Of a stretch of DNA of 64,000 bases, positions 13,339 through 23,075 are shown one piece after another. The notes beneath the pieces are model-generated. The model saw nothing but the letters and a program-made list of their open reading frames with translations. It was not told where the DNA came from and made no database searches. The stretch is from the NCBI GenBank assembly GCA_047495785.1, contig JBLDXI010000038.1, positions 558,001 to 622,000 on the forward strand, written 5' to 3'. This stretch comes from Lepidodermella squamata (lineage: Eukaryota > Gastrotricha). A program made the translations under genes and the position numbers. Within the stretch, counting starts at the first letter, position 1; the number at the start of each line of letters is the position of its first letter.

Positions 13339-16300
13339 ATGTCTCCTAATTTTAACGGAAGAGGTGAATTTCTCGAACCTTAATGACTGGCGTGTTTTTA
13401 TTCGACTTCATACCTTAGGTGGTGGTCCCAAAGTCGGAGGCCGAGGTGGTAGCAGGGGCGGTTTTGGTGGTAAACCGAGCGGAGGTGGCTTCAGAGGGGG
13501 CAGTCGCGGTGGCAGCCGCGGAGGCAGTCGCGGTGGTAACCGCGGTGGAAATCGTGGCGGAAATCGCGGTGGCAATCGTGGCGGTAACCGTGGAGGAAAC
13601 AGGGGTGGATTTGGAGGTGGCAGGCAAAATGGTGATAGCTTCAATGGTCCCAGAGGAAAGTTCCCACCTCAAGGTCAATCATTCCCCCAGAAGAAGCAGG
13701 TATAACCGTTATAAAAAATTCTGAGTACCTTCATTACCTCATTTTTTTATCAGATTAAGGTCGACGACATGAGCGAGGAAGACTTCAGCAACGAATCGTT
13801 CGACGATTCGGAAGCCTCTGACCTTAACGAGACCCCCGATGAAGGTATTGGTATGTGAACTAGCCTGAAAAAATCTATGCCGTGTAATGCTTTTCAATCA
13901 TTAGAAGATAGCTTTGCGGCAAAGAAAGCTGGCCAGAAACGGTCGCTGAGCTTCGCCGATGATGTCAATACCGCTTCTGCTAAAAAGGGCCCGGCTCAGA
14001 AAACTCCTCTTCCAGCCAAGTCTAATGGTAAATCAGTTAAAGATACCACCCCACTGTCAAACGGCAAGAAAGCTCAACCAGAAGCAAATGGCAAGAAGGC
14101 TGCCAAATTAAAGGTCGAAAGTGAAGAAGACAACAGCGAATTTGACAGTGATGAGGATGATGATGCGGACATGGCTAGTTTTGATGAAGAGGACATGGGG
14201 TCTGATGAAGAAGAAGATTCTTTGATGGGCATGGATGATGGTAACTAGGTCCTGAAATTTCATTCTCCTTTATTTTGTCTTTTCCCCCAGACGATTCGAT
14301 TGATGATGAAGAAATGAGCGATGATGACGATGAGAAGCCGTCTCCGAAGAAAAAGCAGGACGCTTCGAAAAGCGCTCAGAAAGGTATGTGCAAATAATGA
14401 ACTAATTGTATTCCATGCCATTGGTGATGATCTATAGATGACGAAATGATTTTCGCTGATTTCATTTACTTATTCTGAATTTTTTATTCAATGAAAATAA
14501 TTTATCAGATCAATTTTATTTGAAACTATCTGATATGCGTTTTTTACTTTTGTGCAGCTGGACCTCAGCTAAAAGTCGCTGGAGTCCCGAAGAACACATC
14601 TCCTGAGAAGTTGGAATCTTTCTTCGCTTCTAAAGGCTTCAAAAACGTTAAAGTGTCGTTCAACTCCGCTGACAATAGGTAACTTTGCCGGCATGAGCTG
14701 TATTACTTACCTATCTATATGTTTTGTGCAGCTTTGTTGCCGCTCTCCAGTCGCCAGCGGACGCAACTAAAATGAAGTCTAGCTTGAAAGGTGCTGATTT
14801 CAATAAGAGCAAGCTCAGCCTTCTCGACTACGTCCCGAAATCCTCCCCGGCCAAACAAGAAGCCCCGAAAAAGCAAGATGCCAAGAAGTCAAACAAAAAG
14901 CAACCGGAGAGTGAGGATGATGAAGATATCAGCGGCGATGATGACGACGACGATGAAATGGCGAGCTTCGACGAAGAAGACCTCTCGGATGACGATGACG
15001 AAGAAGATGTCGATGGTGAAATGGAAAGCTTCGATGAAGACGAGGAGGATGAAAGTGACGAAGGTGAGAGATTTTGAATTTAGCTCGAGCAACCCGTAAG
15101 TTTTCTCTCTTAGATGTTCAAAAGATGAAGAAAGCAAACCAACAAGCCAAGGCAAAGGCTGAAGCTGCCAAGGCTCTCGAAAGTAAGAACAACAAAGCCA
15201 CCGACAAGAAGGAACACAAGTCGGCGGAAAAGACTGATAAAAAACCCGCGTCGTCGAGCTCTGCTGAGAGCGGTGACCTCAGCGTTGTCATTCGTGGCGT
15301 CGCCAAGTCTTACGATGTCTCCAAGCTCAAGTCATTCCTTAACGAGAAAGGTGTCCATACCAAGGGTGAAGTAGCGTGGAATGGACCGAATGGCGGATTC
15401 GTTGTCGCTGTTGGTTCTACTGCTGACTTGGACAAAGCGCTGGCTCTTCGCGGTACAAAATTGGAGAAGTTTTCGCTCTCTGTTGCTCAAACCGGCGAAA
15501 AGGCTGCCTCGAAGCCTGCTCAAGAACAAGCATCCAAGAAGGAGGAATCGAAGGAAAAAGATGCTTCGAAGGATGTTAAGAAAGATGTTGCTCAAAGTAA
15601 GTCTGATCACTTCTAATTATAAGGTTATATTTGTTTTTGTAACCAGATTTGACTGTTGCGCTCAAGGGCGTTCCGAAAACCTTCGAAGCTGAGAAAATCG
15701 CCGCTTTTCTGAAAGCGAAGAAAGTGAACGTAAATGGTGCTATCAAATTTGTGGAAGCCGCTTCGGGCTTCGTTGTTACTCTCAAGTCCAAGGCTGATCT
15801 CGATGCTATCAAAGCGCTCAAGGGCGAAAAGATCGCTGATAAATTCCGTTTCACTGTTGCCGATTATGCTGGTAAAGCCGCCGAACCAGCGAAGGCTGCC
15901 GTCGAGGCTAAAAAAGATCAAAAGAAACAAAAGAAGGTCGAAAGCGAGGATGAAGACGATGAAGGCGATTCCGATGATGACGACCTGAATTTGGGCAGTG
16001 ATGATGAAGAGGATGATTCGGAAGCAGAGGACGACGAAGAGGAAAATGTTCAACCCAAGGCGAAGCAGCAAAAACTCGAACAGCCCAAGTCGGCTAAAGG
16101 CGACGGCAAAGAGGCAACTCTGCGCTTGAGCGGAATCCCCAAGGCGACTCCGACCGACAAGCTTCAAGAGTTTTTGAAATCTCGCGGTATTCCTAGCGCC
16201 GTAGTCAAGCTTCAAGACAATCAGTAAGTTCCTTGCTGAATTTGAACTAAAAAATTCAATTTTATTTGTTTACAGTCTGACAGCTACCGTTAACAACACT

Positions 16301-17569
16301 ACTGAGGCTGATAAACTGCGCGCGATGAGTGGCGTTAAGTTCAACACTTTCATTATGAAGATCGAAGATCATAAAGCCCAGCCTTTAGCTGCAAAGAACG
16401 AATCCGATAAAACTTCAGGTAATTTCCATCTTCCATTGAATCGTAATCTGCCTTAATAGCGCGTTGCGCGACGAACTTGTCAGCGTTTCACCTGACGATT
16501 CGTCGAAATTAAATTTTTCGCGCGATATCAATAGTTTCAAGTTCAATGGGAGGCAGATTTACTGTTTTTATTGTGTATTATTGCCTTCTCTGAACTTGGC
16601 ACATTGTCTTTTTCAGTGCCTGCTGGCCAGTCTCAATTCCGGGCGCGTCTGTTGTCTATTCCTAGCGACTTCGCCGTGACCAAGTTGACCAATCTGCTCA
16701 AGGGCCGCGGTGTGCAGTCGGTTATCATTACCAAAGAGAATACCCAATACATCGCAAACTGCTCAACCAAACAAGACCTGAACAAGTTGCTGGCACTGAA
16801 GGGTCAGAAAATCGACGACAAGGTGCGCTTGATGGTCTCGCCGATCCAGGCCGACCAGAAGCAGCAAGACCAGCAGCAAGATTCGCGAAAGCGCCCTGCT
16901 GATGCTACCTCCCCTCAGAATACTGATCAAGCCGCGAAGAAGCCTCGTCAAGTCGACGACGCGTCTCTTCAACGCCGCCAGCTGTACGTCGGCAATGTAC
17001 CCACCGGCGCGTCTGACGATGAGGTTCGGAAGGCGTTTTCGGAGGCGACCGGCGTCAAGGTGATCCGCCGAGCTGGTGCGAAAAAACTTTTCGCCTTTGT
17101 TACTTTCGATTCGGAGCAGACTTGCGACCTGGTAAAGAACGCTAAGGATGCTTCTGGTGGCGTTAAAATTCACGGCGAACGCGTCACTGTCGACTTCTGC
17201 GGCGACAAATCAGCCAAGTTCAAGGAGCTTCAAGCTGATAAGGCGAAACAAACCGAGCAGAAAAAGACAGAAAAGCAACCTGAGAAGAAAGCCGACCAGA
17301 AGAAAAATGAAAAACAAACTGCGGCGAAGAAACAGTCAGACGACAAGAAGTCTGAGCCGAAGAGCAAACTGAAGACTGCTCAATCGCCTTCGAAAGATGC
17401 TCACGTACGTTTCGCTGATGATGTCGAAGACAACGAAGCGATGTCTGACGACGATGAGGACGACGAAGACATGTCGGACGATGATGGAAGCTTCGATGAC
17501 GAAGGCAGCGAAGACGACATGTCTGGCGACGATGATGACGATGTCGACGACGATGAAGATGATGAGTAA
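13339..17569 (+). CDS. Nucleolin-like protein: N-terminal RGG domain, six RRM-like units, acidic blocks
   Basis: Exons are 13339-13363, 13419-13699, 13754-13850, 13905-14240, 14291-14383, 14558-14678, 14732-15063, 15114-15596, 15647-16223, 16276-16418 and 16617-17569 (1146 aa). Residues about 9-95 are RGG/RGGN/RGGS repeats. Acidic Ser/Asp/Glu blocks and Lys/Ala-rich linkers follow. RRM-like units of about 70 aa begin near 279 (LKVAGVPKNTSPEKLESFF), 490 (LSVVIRGVAKSYDVSKLKSF), 590 (LTVALKGVPKTFEAEKI), 745 (ATLRLSGIPKATPTDKLQEF), 833 (ARLLSIPSDFAVTKL) and 950 (RRQLYVGNVPTGASDDEV). Only the last has clear RNP motifs (LYVGNV; LFAFVTF). The tail is again acidic. Vertebrate nucleolin has acidic, then RRM, then RGG order with four RRMs, so this arrangement is reversed and longer. 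A nucleolar role in rRNA synthesis is inferred from composition and from the neighbouring snoRNAs. An ATTAAA at 17764-17769 could end the mRNA. Confidence 0.85.
14419..14483 (+). ncRNA. Candidate intronic C/D box snoRNA in nucleolin-like gene
   Basis: It lies inside the 174-bp fifth intron, which is about three times the usual length here. It has C box GTGATGA (14424-14430), a D'-like CTGA (14456-14459) and D box CTGA (14475-14478), about 50 nt from C to D. I could not match either guide stretch to rRNA from memory. Nucleolin genes of vertebrates also host intronic snoRNAs, so the setting fits. Confidence 0.55.
16445..16559 (+). ncRNA. Structured hairpin in the last nucleolin-like intron
   Basis: This intron (16419-16616, 198 bp) is another unusually long one. 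AATCTGCC at 16445-16452 pairs with GGCAGATT at 16552-16559. Inside, CGACGAA (16469-16475) pairs with TTCGTCG (16499-16505), and GTCAG (16479-16483) with CTGAC (16492-16496), leaving an internal loop. The paired arms suggest a real RNA structure, but no clear H or ACA box frames it, so its class is unknown. Confidence 0.4.
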
Positions 17570-17801
17570 ACCCTCACCGATTTTCGCTGTTGTTGAGCTT
17601 TGTTCTGTCTCTGTGCTTGTCATTCTTATCTGTATAGTATGAAAAACCTCCCTTTTAACGCATCTTGCGCCAAAGGCATCACACATTCGAGCTTCTTCTT
17701 ATTATCATGTTGTGCAGAATATACATATAATCACTATATAAACAATGGTGTAGAAATTCGGTAATTAAAACCATTTACGTAAAACGTTTTTCTGATTTTA
17801 G
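17570..17801 (+). other. 3' UTR of the nucleolin-like gene and short intergenic gap
   Basis: ATTAAA at 17764-17769 is followed about 35 nt later by TTTTAG at 17796-17801, a good splice acceptor that would start the first exon of the snoRNA host transcript. This spacing resembles an intercistronic junction of a trans-spliced operon. Confidence 0.4.
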
Positions 17802-17883
17802 ATATGTTAAATACCTACTTGAAGTTCAACCTCAAATCTCCTCGCGAAATGGTTAGTCCAATATTCAAGTTTTTTTCCCTTTG

Positions 17884-17951
17884 GAAGTATGATGAGTCAA
17901 GATGACGAGTATGAAAATCTTTGATTTCATCGAGGCATTTGTCTGATAAAT
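17884..17951 (+). ncRNA. C/D box snoRNA, U15/snR13-like 28S guide
   Basis: C box ATGATGA is at 17889-17895 and D box CTGA at 17943-17946, in intron 1 of the host gene. The 11 nt CGAGGCATTTG ending one base before the D box is antisense to the universally conserved 28S segment CAAAUGCCUCG. By the D+5 rule the methylated base is the third A of that segment. In yeast numbering this should be A2281, the known target of snR13 (human U15). Assignment rests on my recall of the conserved rRNA sequence and its numbering. Confidence 0.75.
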
Positions 17952-18088
17952 TTCTCCAAGTGTTGAATCGCGTCCTTCCCATTTGCCGACGTTTCCATAA
18001 ATTTTGTTTTTGTTCCAGATGAAAACGGCTCTTATATGCGGTCAAAAATTGGTGAGTTATTATCATCGATATAACCTTTTCTTTTGCA

Positions 18089-18157
18089 ACCACATGATGC
18101 TGTAATTTGCGCCTTATTTCCTTATGATGAAAAATTTGCCTATTTCCCTGACCTAGA
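18089..18157 (+). ncRNA. C/D box snoRNA copy 1 (18S antisense)
   Basis: In host intron 2: C-like box ATGATGC (18094-18100), internal C' ATGATGA (18124-18130) and D box CTGA (18148-18151). The segment GTAATTTGCGC just after the C box is complementary to the conserved 18S stretch GCGCAAAUUAC, near known 2'-O-methylated adenosines. It is paralogous to the snoRNA in intron 3, with which it shares 24 nearly continuous bases. Confidence 0.65.
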
Positions 18158-18320
18158 TTCATCTTACTACTTTGCGGATTCGAGTCGTAACACTATGTTA
18201 AATTTTCCTTGTTTTCCAGATTTGAGCACTCAGCGCTGAAAGATTCGGACTGATGGCCATCGAAAGCTGAATTCGATTTATCGGGGTTCGTTTTATAATA
18301 TTTCTTTTATTGAAATTTTT

Positions 18321-18390
18321 TTCACATGATGCTGTAATTTGCGCCTTATCATAATGATGACAACTTTCGCCTTATTTCCACTGACTTATT
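18321..18390 (+). ncRNA. C/D box snoRNA copy 2 (18S antisense)
   Basis: In host intron 3: ATGATGC (18326-18332), C' ATGATGA (about 18354-18360) and D box CTGA (18381-18384). The 5' guide GTAATTTGCGC is identical to that of the intron 2 copy, while the D-box-proximal guide has diverged. The shared guide points to a common 18S target. Confidence 0.65.
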
Positions 18391-18536
18391 CGATTTCCTT
18401 TGTCTTTTCATTTAATCATCATGCTGATTCACACCTAATCTCAGCTTTTGTTTCAGGACAAAACTTCGATCAGAATAAGTCGTCGAATGGGCGGAATTTA
18501 CTTGGTAAGCAACATTATTGTTAAGCTACTAAAAAT

Positions 18537-18674
18537 CTCCTTCTTGGCACGATCTGGCTCTAACATGTCATTTTGTGAATGCTAAAGGAGAAATATTGAA
18601 ATCGAAACCGTTTTTTCTTCGGTGCTGACCTTACTGATCTGGTCGGAATTCCATCCTCTGAGACGGTTACATTC
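18537..18674 (+). ncRNA. H/ACA box snoRNA copy 1
   Basis: In host intron 4. The 5' hairpin closes with CTCCTT against AAGGAG. A short hinge follows, with ATATTG where the H box is expected. The 3' hairpin closes with AACCGT against ACGGTT and is followed immediately by ACA (18669-18671), exactly three bases before the predicted 3' end. This is the textbook H/ACA hairpin-hinge-hairpin-tail plan at about 138 nt. Confidence 0.75.
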
Positions 18675-18839
18675 ATATGTTTGTTGTTTTCAGAAGCTGA
18701 AGTAAGCCGCCGGTCAAGAATGCCGTAGCAGCGCCTCCATTCATTTTTCAGGTAATTTAAGTTGTCTTAAGATACTTGCAAATTTTGACTAAATTCGCTT
18801 CTCGTAAATGAGCCCTTTGGTGCTTTTTTATAAGTTATT

Positions 18840-18976
18840 CTCCTTCTTGGCACGATTTGACCCTTAGCTGTCTTTTTGTGAATGCTAAAGGAGAGACATC
18901 AAAATTGAAACCGTTTTTCTTCGGTGCAGATCCTTTTTCTTTGGTCTGACTTCCATCCTCTGAGACGGTTACAATT
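18840..18976 (+). ncRNA. H/ACA box snoRNA copy 2
   Basis: In host intron 5, a clear duplicate of the intron 4 snoRNA. It has the same CTCC...GGAG closing stem, H box ACATCA (fits ANANNA), the same AACCG...CGGTT 3' stem and ACA at 18971-18973. Loop and pocket sequences differ in places (for example GATCTGGCTC against GATTTGACCC), so one pseudouridine target may have changed. Confidence 0.75.
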
Positions 18977-19235
18977 TTTCTAATTTCAGAAGCTGAAGGG
19001 CGGTATTCCCCGTTGGCCTGAGATTTTGGAAGCTACATAGTTACGACTCCATCACGAAATTTGACACGGCATCGAGATTTACCATAATTGCTGCTTTAAT
19101 TTGACTACGTCTTTGATTATTGTTCTGGAATTAAGTTGCATTTTGTTTGTTGATACCTACTATTCGAGCGCGCTTATTTATTTCGTGATTATTTTTTGTG
19201 TGTGAAAAATACGAATAAAACTTGAATGAGCTAAG

Positions 19236-20771
19236 ATTTATTCAGGCTTTTGCTAACCTTAACTTAAGTTTTGGGTTTTTCTACTTTGCCAGCCTAGCGA
19301 ATTTTGGGGAACAAAATCGACAAAAACAGAACATAGAGTTCCTGATCTATCGAATGCCAGTTTCCTCAGTTCGGACGATTTACCGTTATTTATGACTTAC
19401 CTCGTAATAACCTGGACTCTCGGGAACCGGATGTCTTAGTTTCGGCCACCTCATCCCGGTACGTTTATACCTTTGGGTAGATATCGTTGTATTCGTCTCG
19501 ACAAGGCGAATGGCGAATGTGGAAATGTTGTTTTTGCTCTACCTGAGAGCGTTTCATTGGCAAAAACATTGAACCTCGGGATACGTTAACAAATCATGGT
19601 TGAGACTGATTTGTATACCGTTATGAATAATTGTAATAAGACGTCGTTCATCGAGGGAAGAGTAATAAAAGTTAGGACGATTCACCATTTCGGACTACCT
19701 CGATACATCAAGAAGGATGTTAAGTCGCCGACGTTTCGCTTTATTTATTAAAGCTTCTTCAGGGCAATCAGTTTGATATTTTTTTTTTGTTATGAATAAT
19801 ATACCGATATGAGAGGTGGGTTGCCATCGCGGCTCACGGCTCATGACTATTCAGCTTCTACTACTGAGCCCCAGCTGCTTTCGTCATTTTAGCTGGAAGA
19901 CAATTAGCCCAAATTCGGAGGGAAAAGCAAGCGAACATTTTAGCGAGCAGATCGTAAAGCTGACGCTGTGGAAGTCATTTTCCCGATTGGGTCGTTTAGG
20001 TAGGTACCTAGCTAGATTCAGTAAATCAAAGGCTGATACGTCGCCAGGCGAAATGGCACATCTTTCCCTCTCGTAGTGTCTCAGGGGCTCATTAAACCGC
20101 ACTAAAATGGCATTTGTAGAAAAAGCCGCGGCTGGATATTCGTGTCTTCTGGAGCCACAAAAACACCCAGGTGTTTTCTCGAATTTCTTTATACAAAGGC
20201 CATTTTTCGATCTCAGATTGCTAGAAAAATCATTGGAAATGTACTGTGCTGGAAATTCACTTGCTGGACGAACTGAGTCTTGCCCGTACGTCATTCGGCT
20301 CTTTTTCACTGAGTCACTGCAATTTTTCTAGTAGCATTTTATAGTACTTGGAGCGTTATTTTTGTCAAATCCAACCTGTACATATATAATGGGAAAGAAA
20401 AGACCTTGGCCCCTTAAATCTTCTCACCCACACGATTCTTTTGCGAACAGATGCTTCAAAAACCTTGAAACAGATTGGCACAGCAATGCTAATTTCTTGC
20501 ATTAAAAAAAACTGCTGCGGAGTGCTTGGTGTCCAAATCAGGTCGCAGCGGTCGAATTTAGGGCGGTGCCTTTACGCCAATAAAATGGTTCATATTATTC
20601 AACTTATTAAACCCTTAAATTTCCTTACCATTAGTCGATCGCACCAAATAAGATTTTTCGTCAGATGCTCAATAATGTGCTTGCAAATAATCAAGTTATC
20701 AATGCAACAAGGAAAATTTCATGGCTATGTGCAATACAGTGGCGCAGAGGAAACGAGTGCCCCATGATAAG
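19236..20771. other. Intergenic, no gene recognised
   Basis: Only short overlapping frames on both strands without motifs. No tRNA, snoRNA box pairs or transposon ends were seen before the left terminus of the Ginger element. Confidence 0.5.
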
Positions 20772-20775
20772 CCGG

Positions 20776-20794
20776 TGTAGTGTTGTAATAGGCC
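20776..20794 (+). repeat. Left terminal inverted repeat of the Ginger element
   Basis: TGTAGTGTTGTAATAGGCC matches the reverse complement of the right end at 15 of 19 positions. C-rich subterminal tracts (CCCCC, CTATCCCCCT) also recur in inverted orientation at the other end. Confidence 0.75.
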
Positions 20795-21388
20795 TCCCCG
20801 CACTAAAGTTCCCCCGGGGATAAGTTGCTACGGGGGAACTGTTATAAAGCCACGCGAAGTAACCTATCCCCCTCGTATCCCCCTATTGTTCGTGTGATGG
20901 TGCGCATGCGCGCGCGCGTGTTACTTCTTGCTATTCTGATACTATTGTTTCGCGATTACGATCGTGTCAAAAAATACAATTATCACATCCAGCTCTTTGT
21001 TATTGTTATTAAAATCGCTAAAAACATCGTATTTTTAAATCAACCGATTCGAAAAATCACATCAATTATCAACAGGCAATTTAGACAAAAGTTAGCACTT
21101 CTTTACAAATATTTGAAGGACAATGACATCATATAACCATTAACCATTTTTTCTCAAGAGCAATCATCGAATCGGAGATTATTTTTTTTCAAAGACATGT
21201 AGCAGAAATTTTGAGATTTATAACAAATTAAAAAATGTGACCGAACCGAATTCGGATTTAAAAATGCAACCACAAAAATTCCAATTTATACATAAAAATG
21301 ACTCTTCACGACTTTACAAAATAGATATAGGAGATATAGGATAGATATAGGAGGATAAAAGATATAGGAGAACATTTATGGAGAAGAT

Positions 21389-23040
21389 TTATTGCAAATG
21401 AAAAAAACGAGATTTTCGAGGGCGAGAGAGCTCGATTGATGGAAAGCGCAAAAGACGCCCTTGCTCCAAGCAATTTACCGCCCATGATCGCAACTGCACC
21501 TCGTCGTAGTCCACCCTCGATGGGTCACCGCCGTTGATGATTTCGCACAAGTTGGCCATGAGGTGGAACCCGCAATCACTTCCGTTTGTCTGTTGTGAAC
21601 AAGCCACGAACTCGATCGATAATCGGCGTTTAGAGTCACACCAAAATTTGCCATAGCGGTCAAATAAAGCATCGCGATACGTTTGTCTTAGTTTGTTGCC
21701 CTTCGGCGTGAGGCTATCATAAACGCGCACGGTTCGAACACCGCCCTCGCAGTGTAGCGTCGAGGACAGAATCCAGTGGTCTCCGATGTGGTGCGGATGA
21801 ACACTCAAATACCGTGTCGCCGAGTGAACAGGCAGAGCTTCGTATCGATTAGCTTCAGCCGCAGCTGGTTGATTAGGGAAGATTTCCGAGAATTCCGGAT
21901 CCTCCGGCTGAATTGGTAGGTGATCTCGCTGAAAAATTGCCAAGATGATAGTAACGATGTCGTCGGGCATCCATGTACCTGAAGAAGACAATATTTAGCT
22001 TATACAATTCGTTAAAAACAAGGAAAAATTACCATTTGTTAGCATATCATTACGCAGGAAATTCCAGTTCGGCATTGCAACGGGATGCTGCTGCGGCACC
22101 AAGACGTCTAGCTCGCGTGGCTGCTTAGCTGCGACCTCGCCAGAGTCGGCTGGCGATAAAAGTCGTTTCTTGGAGCTGGTGGTGATCGGCTTTAGCTCGG
22201 CGAAAACGGGCGCGGGCGAATTTTCAATCGGAGCTGGAATCCTGGAAACCCTGCCACCCTCGAACCAGGGCGTCAGATGAGATAGAAAATCATAAGCGCC
22301 GACGATAGGAGAGGAGTAGTAGTCGTCAAAGTTAACAGCATTGCTGGTATCGGCATTGCTGGCTGGCGCAGACGTTTCTCCATCAGCCCACGGTGGAAAC
22401 AACCCGGCGCATTTTTGGGGTGTTTTCAGATTTATTTCGCGATTGGTTTCCCGCCGAGGCTCGATTTCGGGCAGATCATCGCTGATAATTGGCGGGGAAT
22501 CTTGGAACAAGGCCGCCATTGGCGGAGATCTGCTGCTAACTGCTGCCGTGCGATTTTTCAGCGCAGCGGACAGGCTTGGCGGACTTGCCAGTGACGTAGT
22601 AGCATTGAAAACGGGCGATTCGGCGACTGGCGACGTTGGCGATTTGAGAGAATGGCCGTTTTTCAACCGGGATTTTAAGGCGATCGATTTCACAGCTTGC
22701 GTCTTCATCGCTTTTTGTCGCGGCTTCCTCGGCTTCGAGGATTTTTTCGAGGATTTCGCAGGCGCTGTTGTCGCAGGCGGTTGAGGCGACTCCACGTCTA
22801 AGCCGAGGCTTCGCTTTTCCTCAGCTTCGCATTCCAGTAGACGAGCAACGAGCTTGCTGCTTTGTCCTAAAAAAAAATTAGGCACATTTGAAATGGATGG
22901 AATAGACAAAAATAGATGGAAAGACATATTTTTTTAATTACCTTAATTTTCAAATTTAATCGTAAAGAGTGGTTATTTGCCCATACCGTATTTGCTTATT
23001 TTCCCTATTGTTGATATTACTACTACTATTAGTGGACTAT

Positions 23041-23075
<35 letters not shown>

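Larger units (their letters stand above)
17802..19235 (+). ncRNA. Multi-snoRNA host gene (non-coding exons, one snoRNA per intron)
   Basis: Six exons can be drawn with good GT/AG sites: 17802-17851, 18019-18051, 18220-18285, 18457-18504, 18694-18751 and 18990 to about 19235, with AATAAA at 19214-19219. The exons hold no sustained reading frame. Each of the five introns (167-238 bp) carries exactly one snoRNA-like element: C/D boxes in introns 1-3 and H/ACA boxes in introns 4 and 5. This is the layout of GAS5/UHG-type host genes, where the snoRNAs are trimmed out of introns and the spliced exons are by-products. The last two internal exons both start AAGCTGAAG, a sign of exon-intron duplication. 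The transcript may begin at its own promoter or be co-transcribed with the nucleolin-like gene just upstream. Confidence 0.75.

Noticed and set aside
13408-13644. Proline-rich minus-strand frame
   Set aside because: It is the antisense of the RGG repeat exon of the nucleolin-like gene; the PPRLPPR pattern is simply the complement of GGN/GGS codons.
22341-22784. 147-codon plus-strand frame
   Set aside because: Antisense to the Ser/Pro/Lys-rich linker of the Ginger protein; low-complexity and without motifs.
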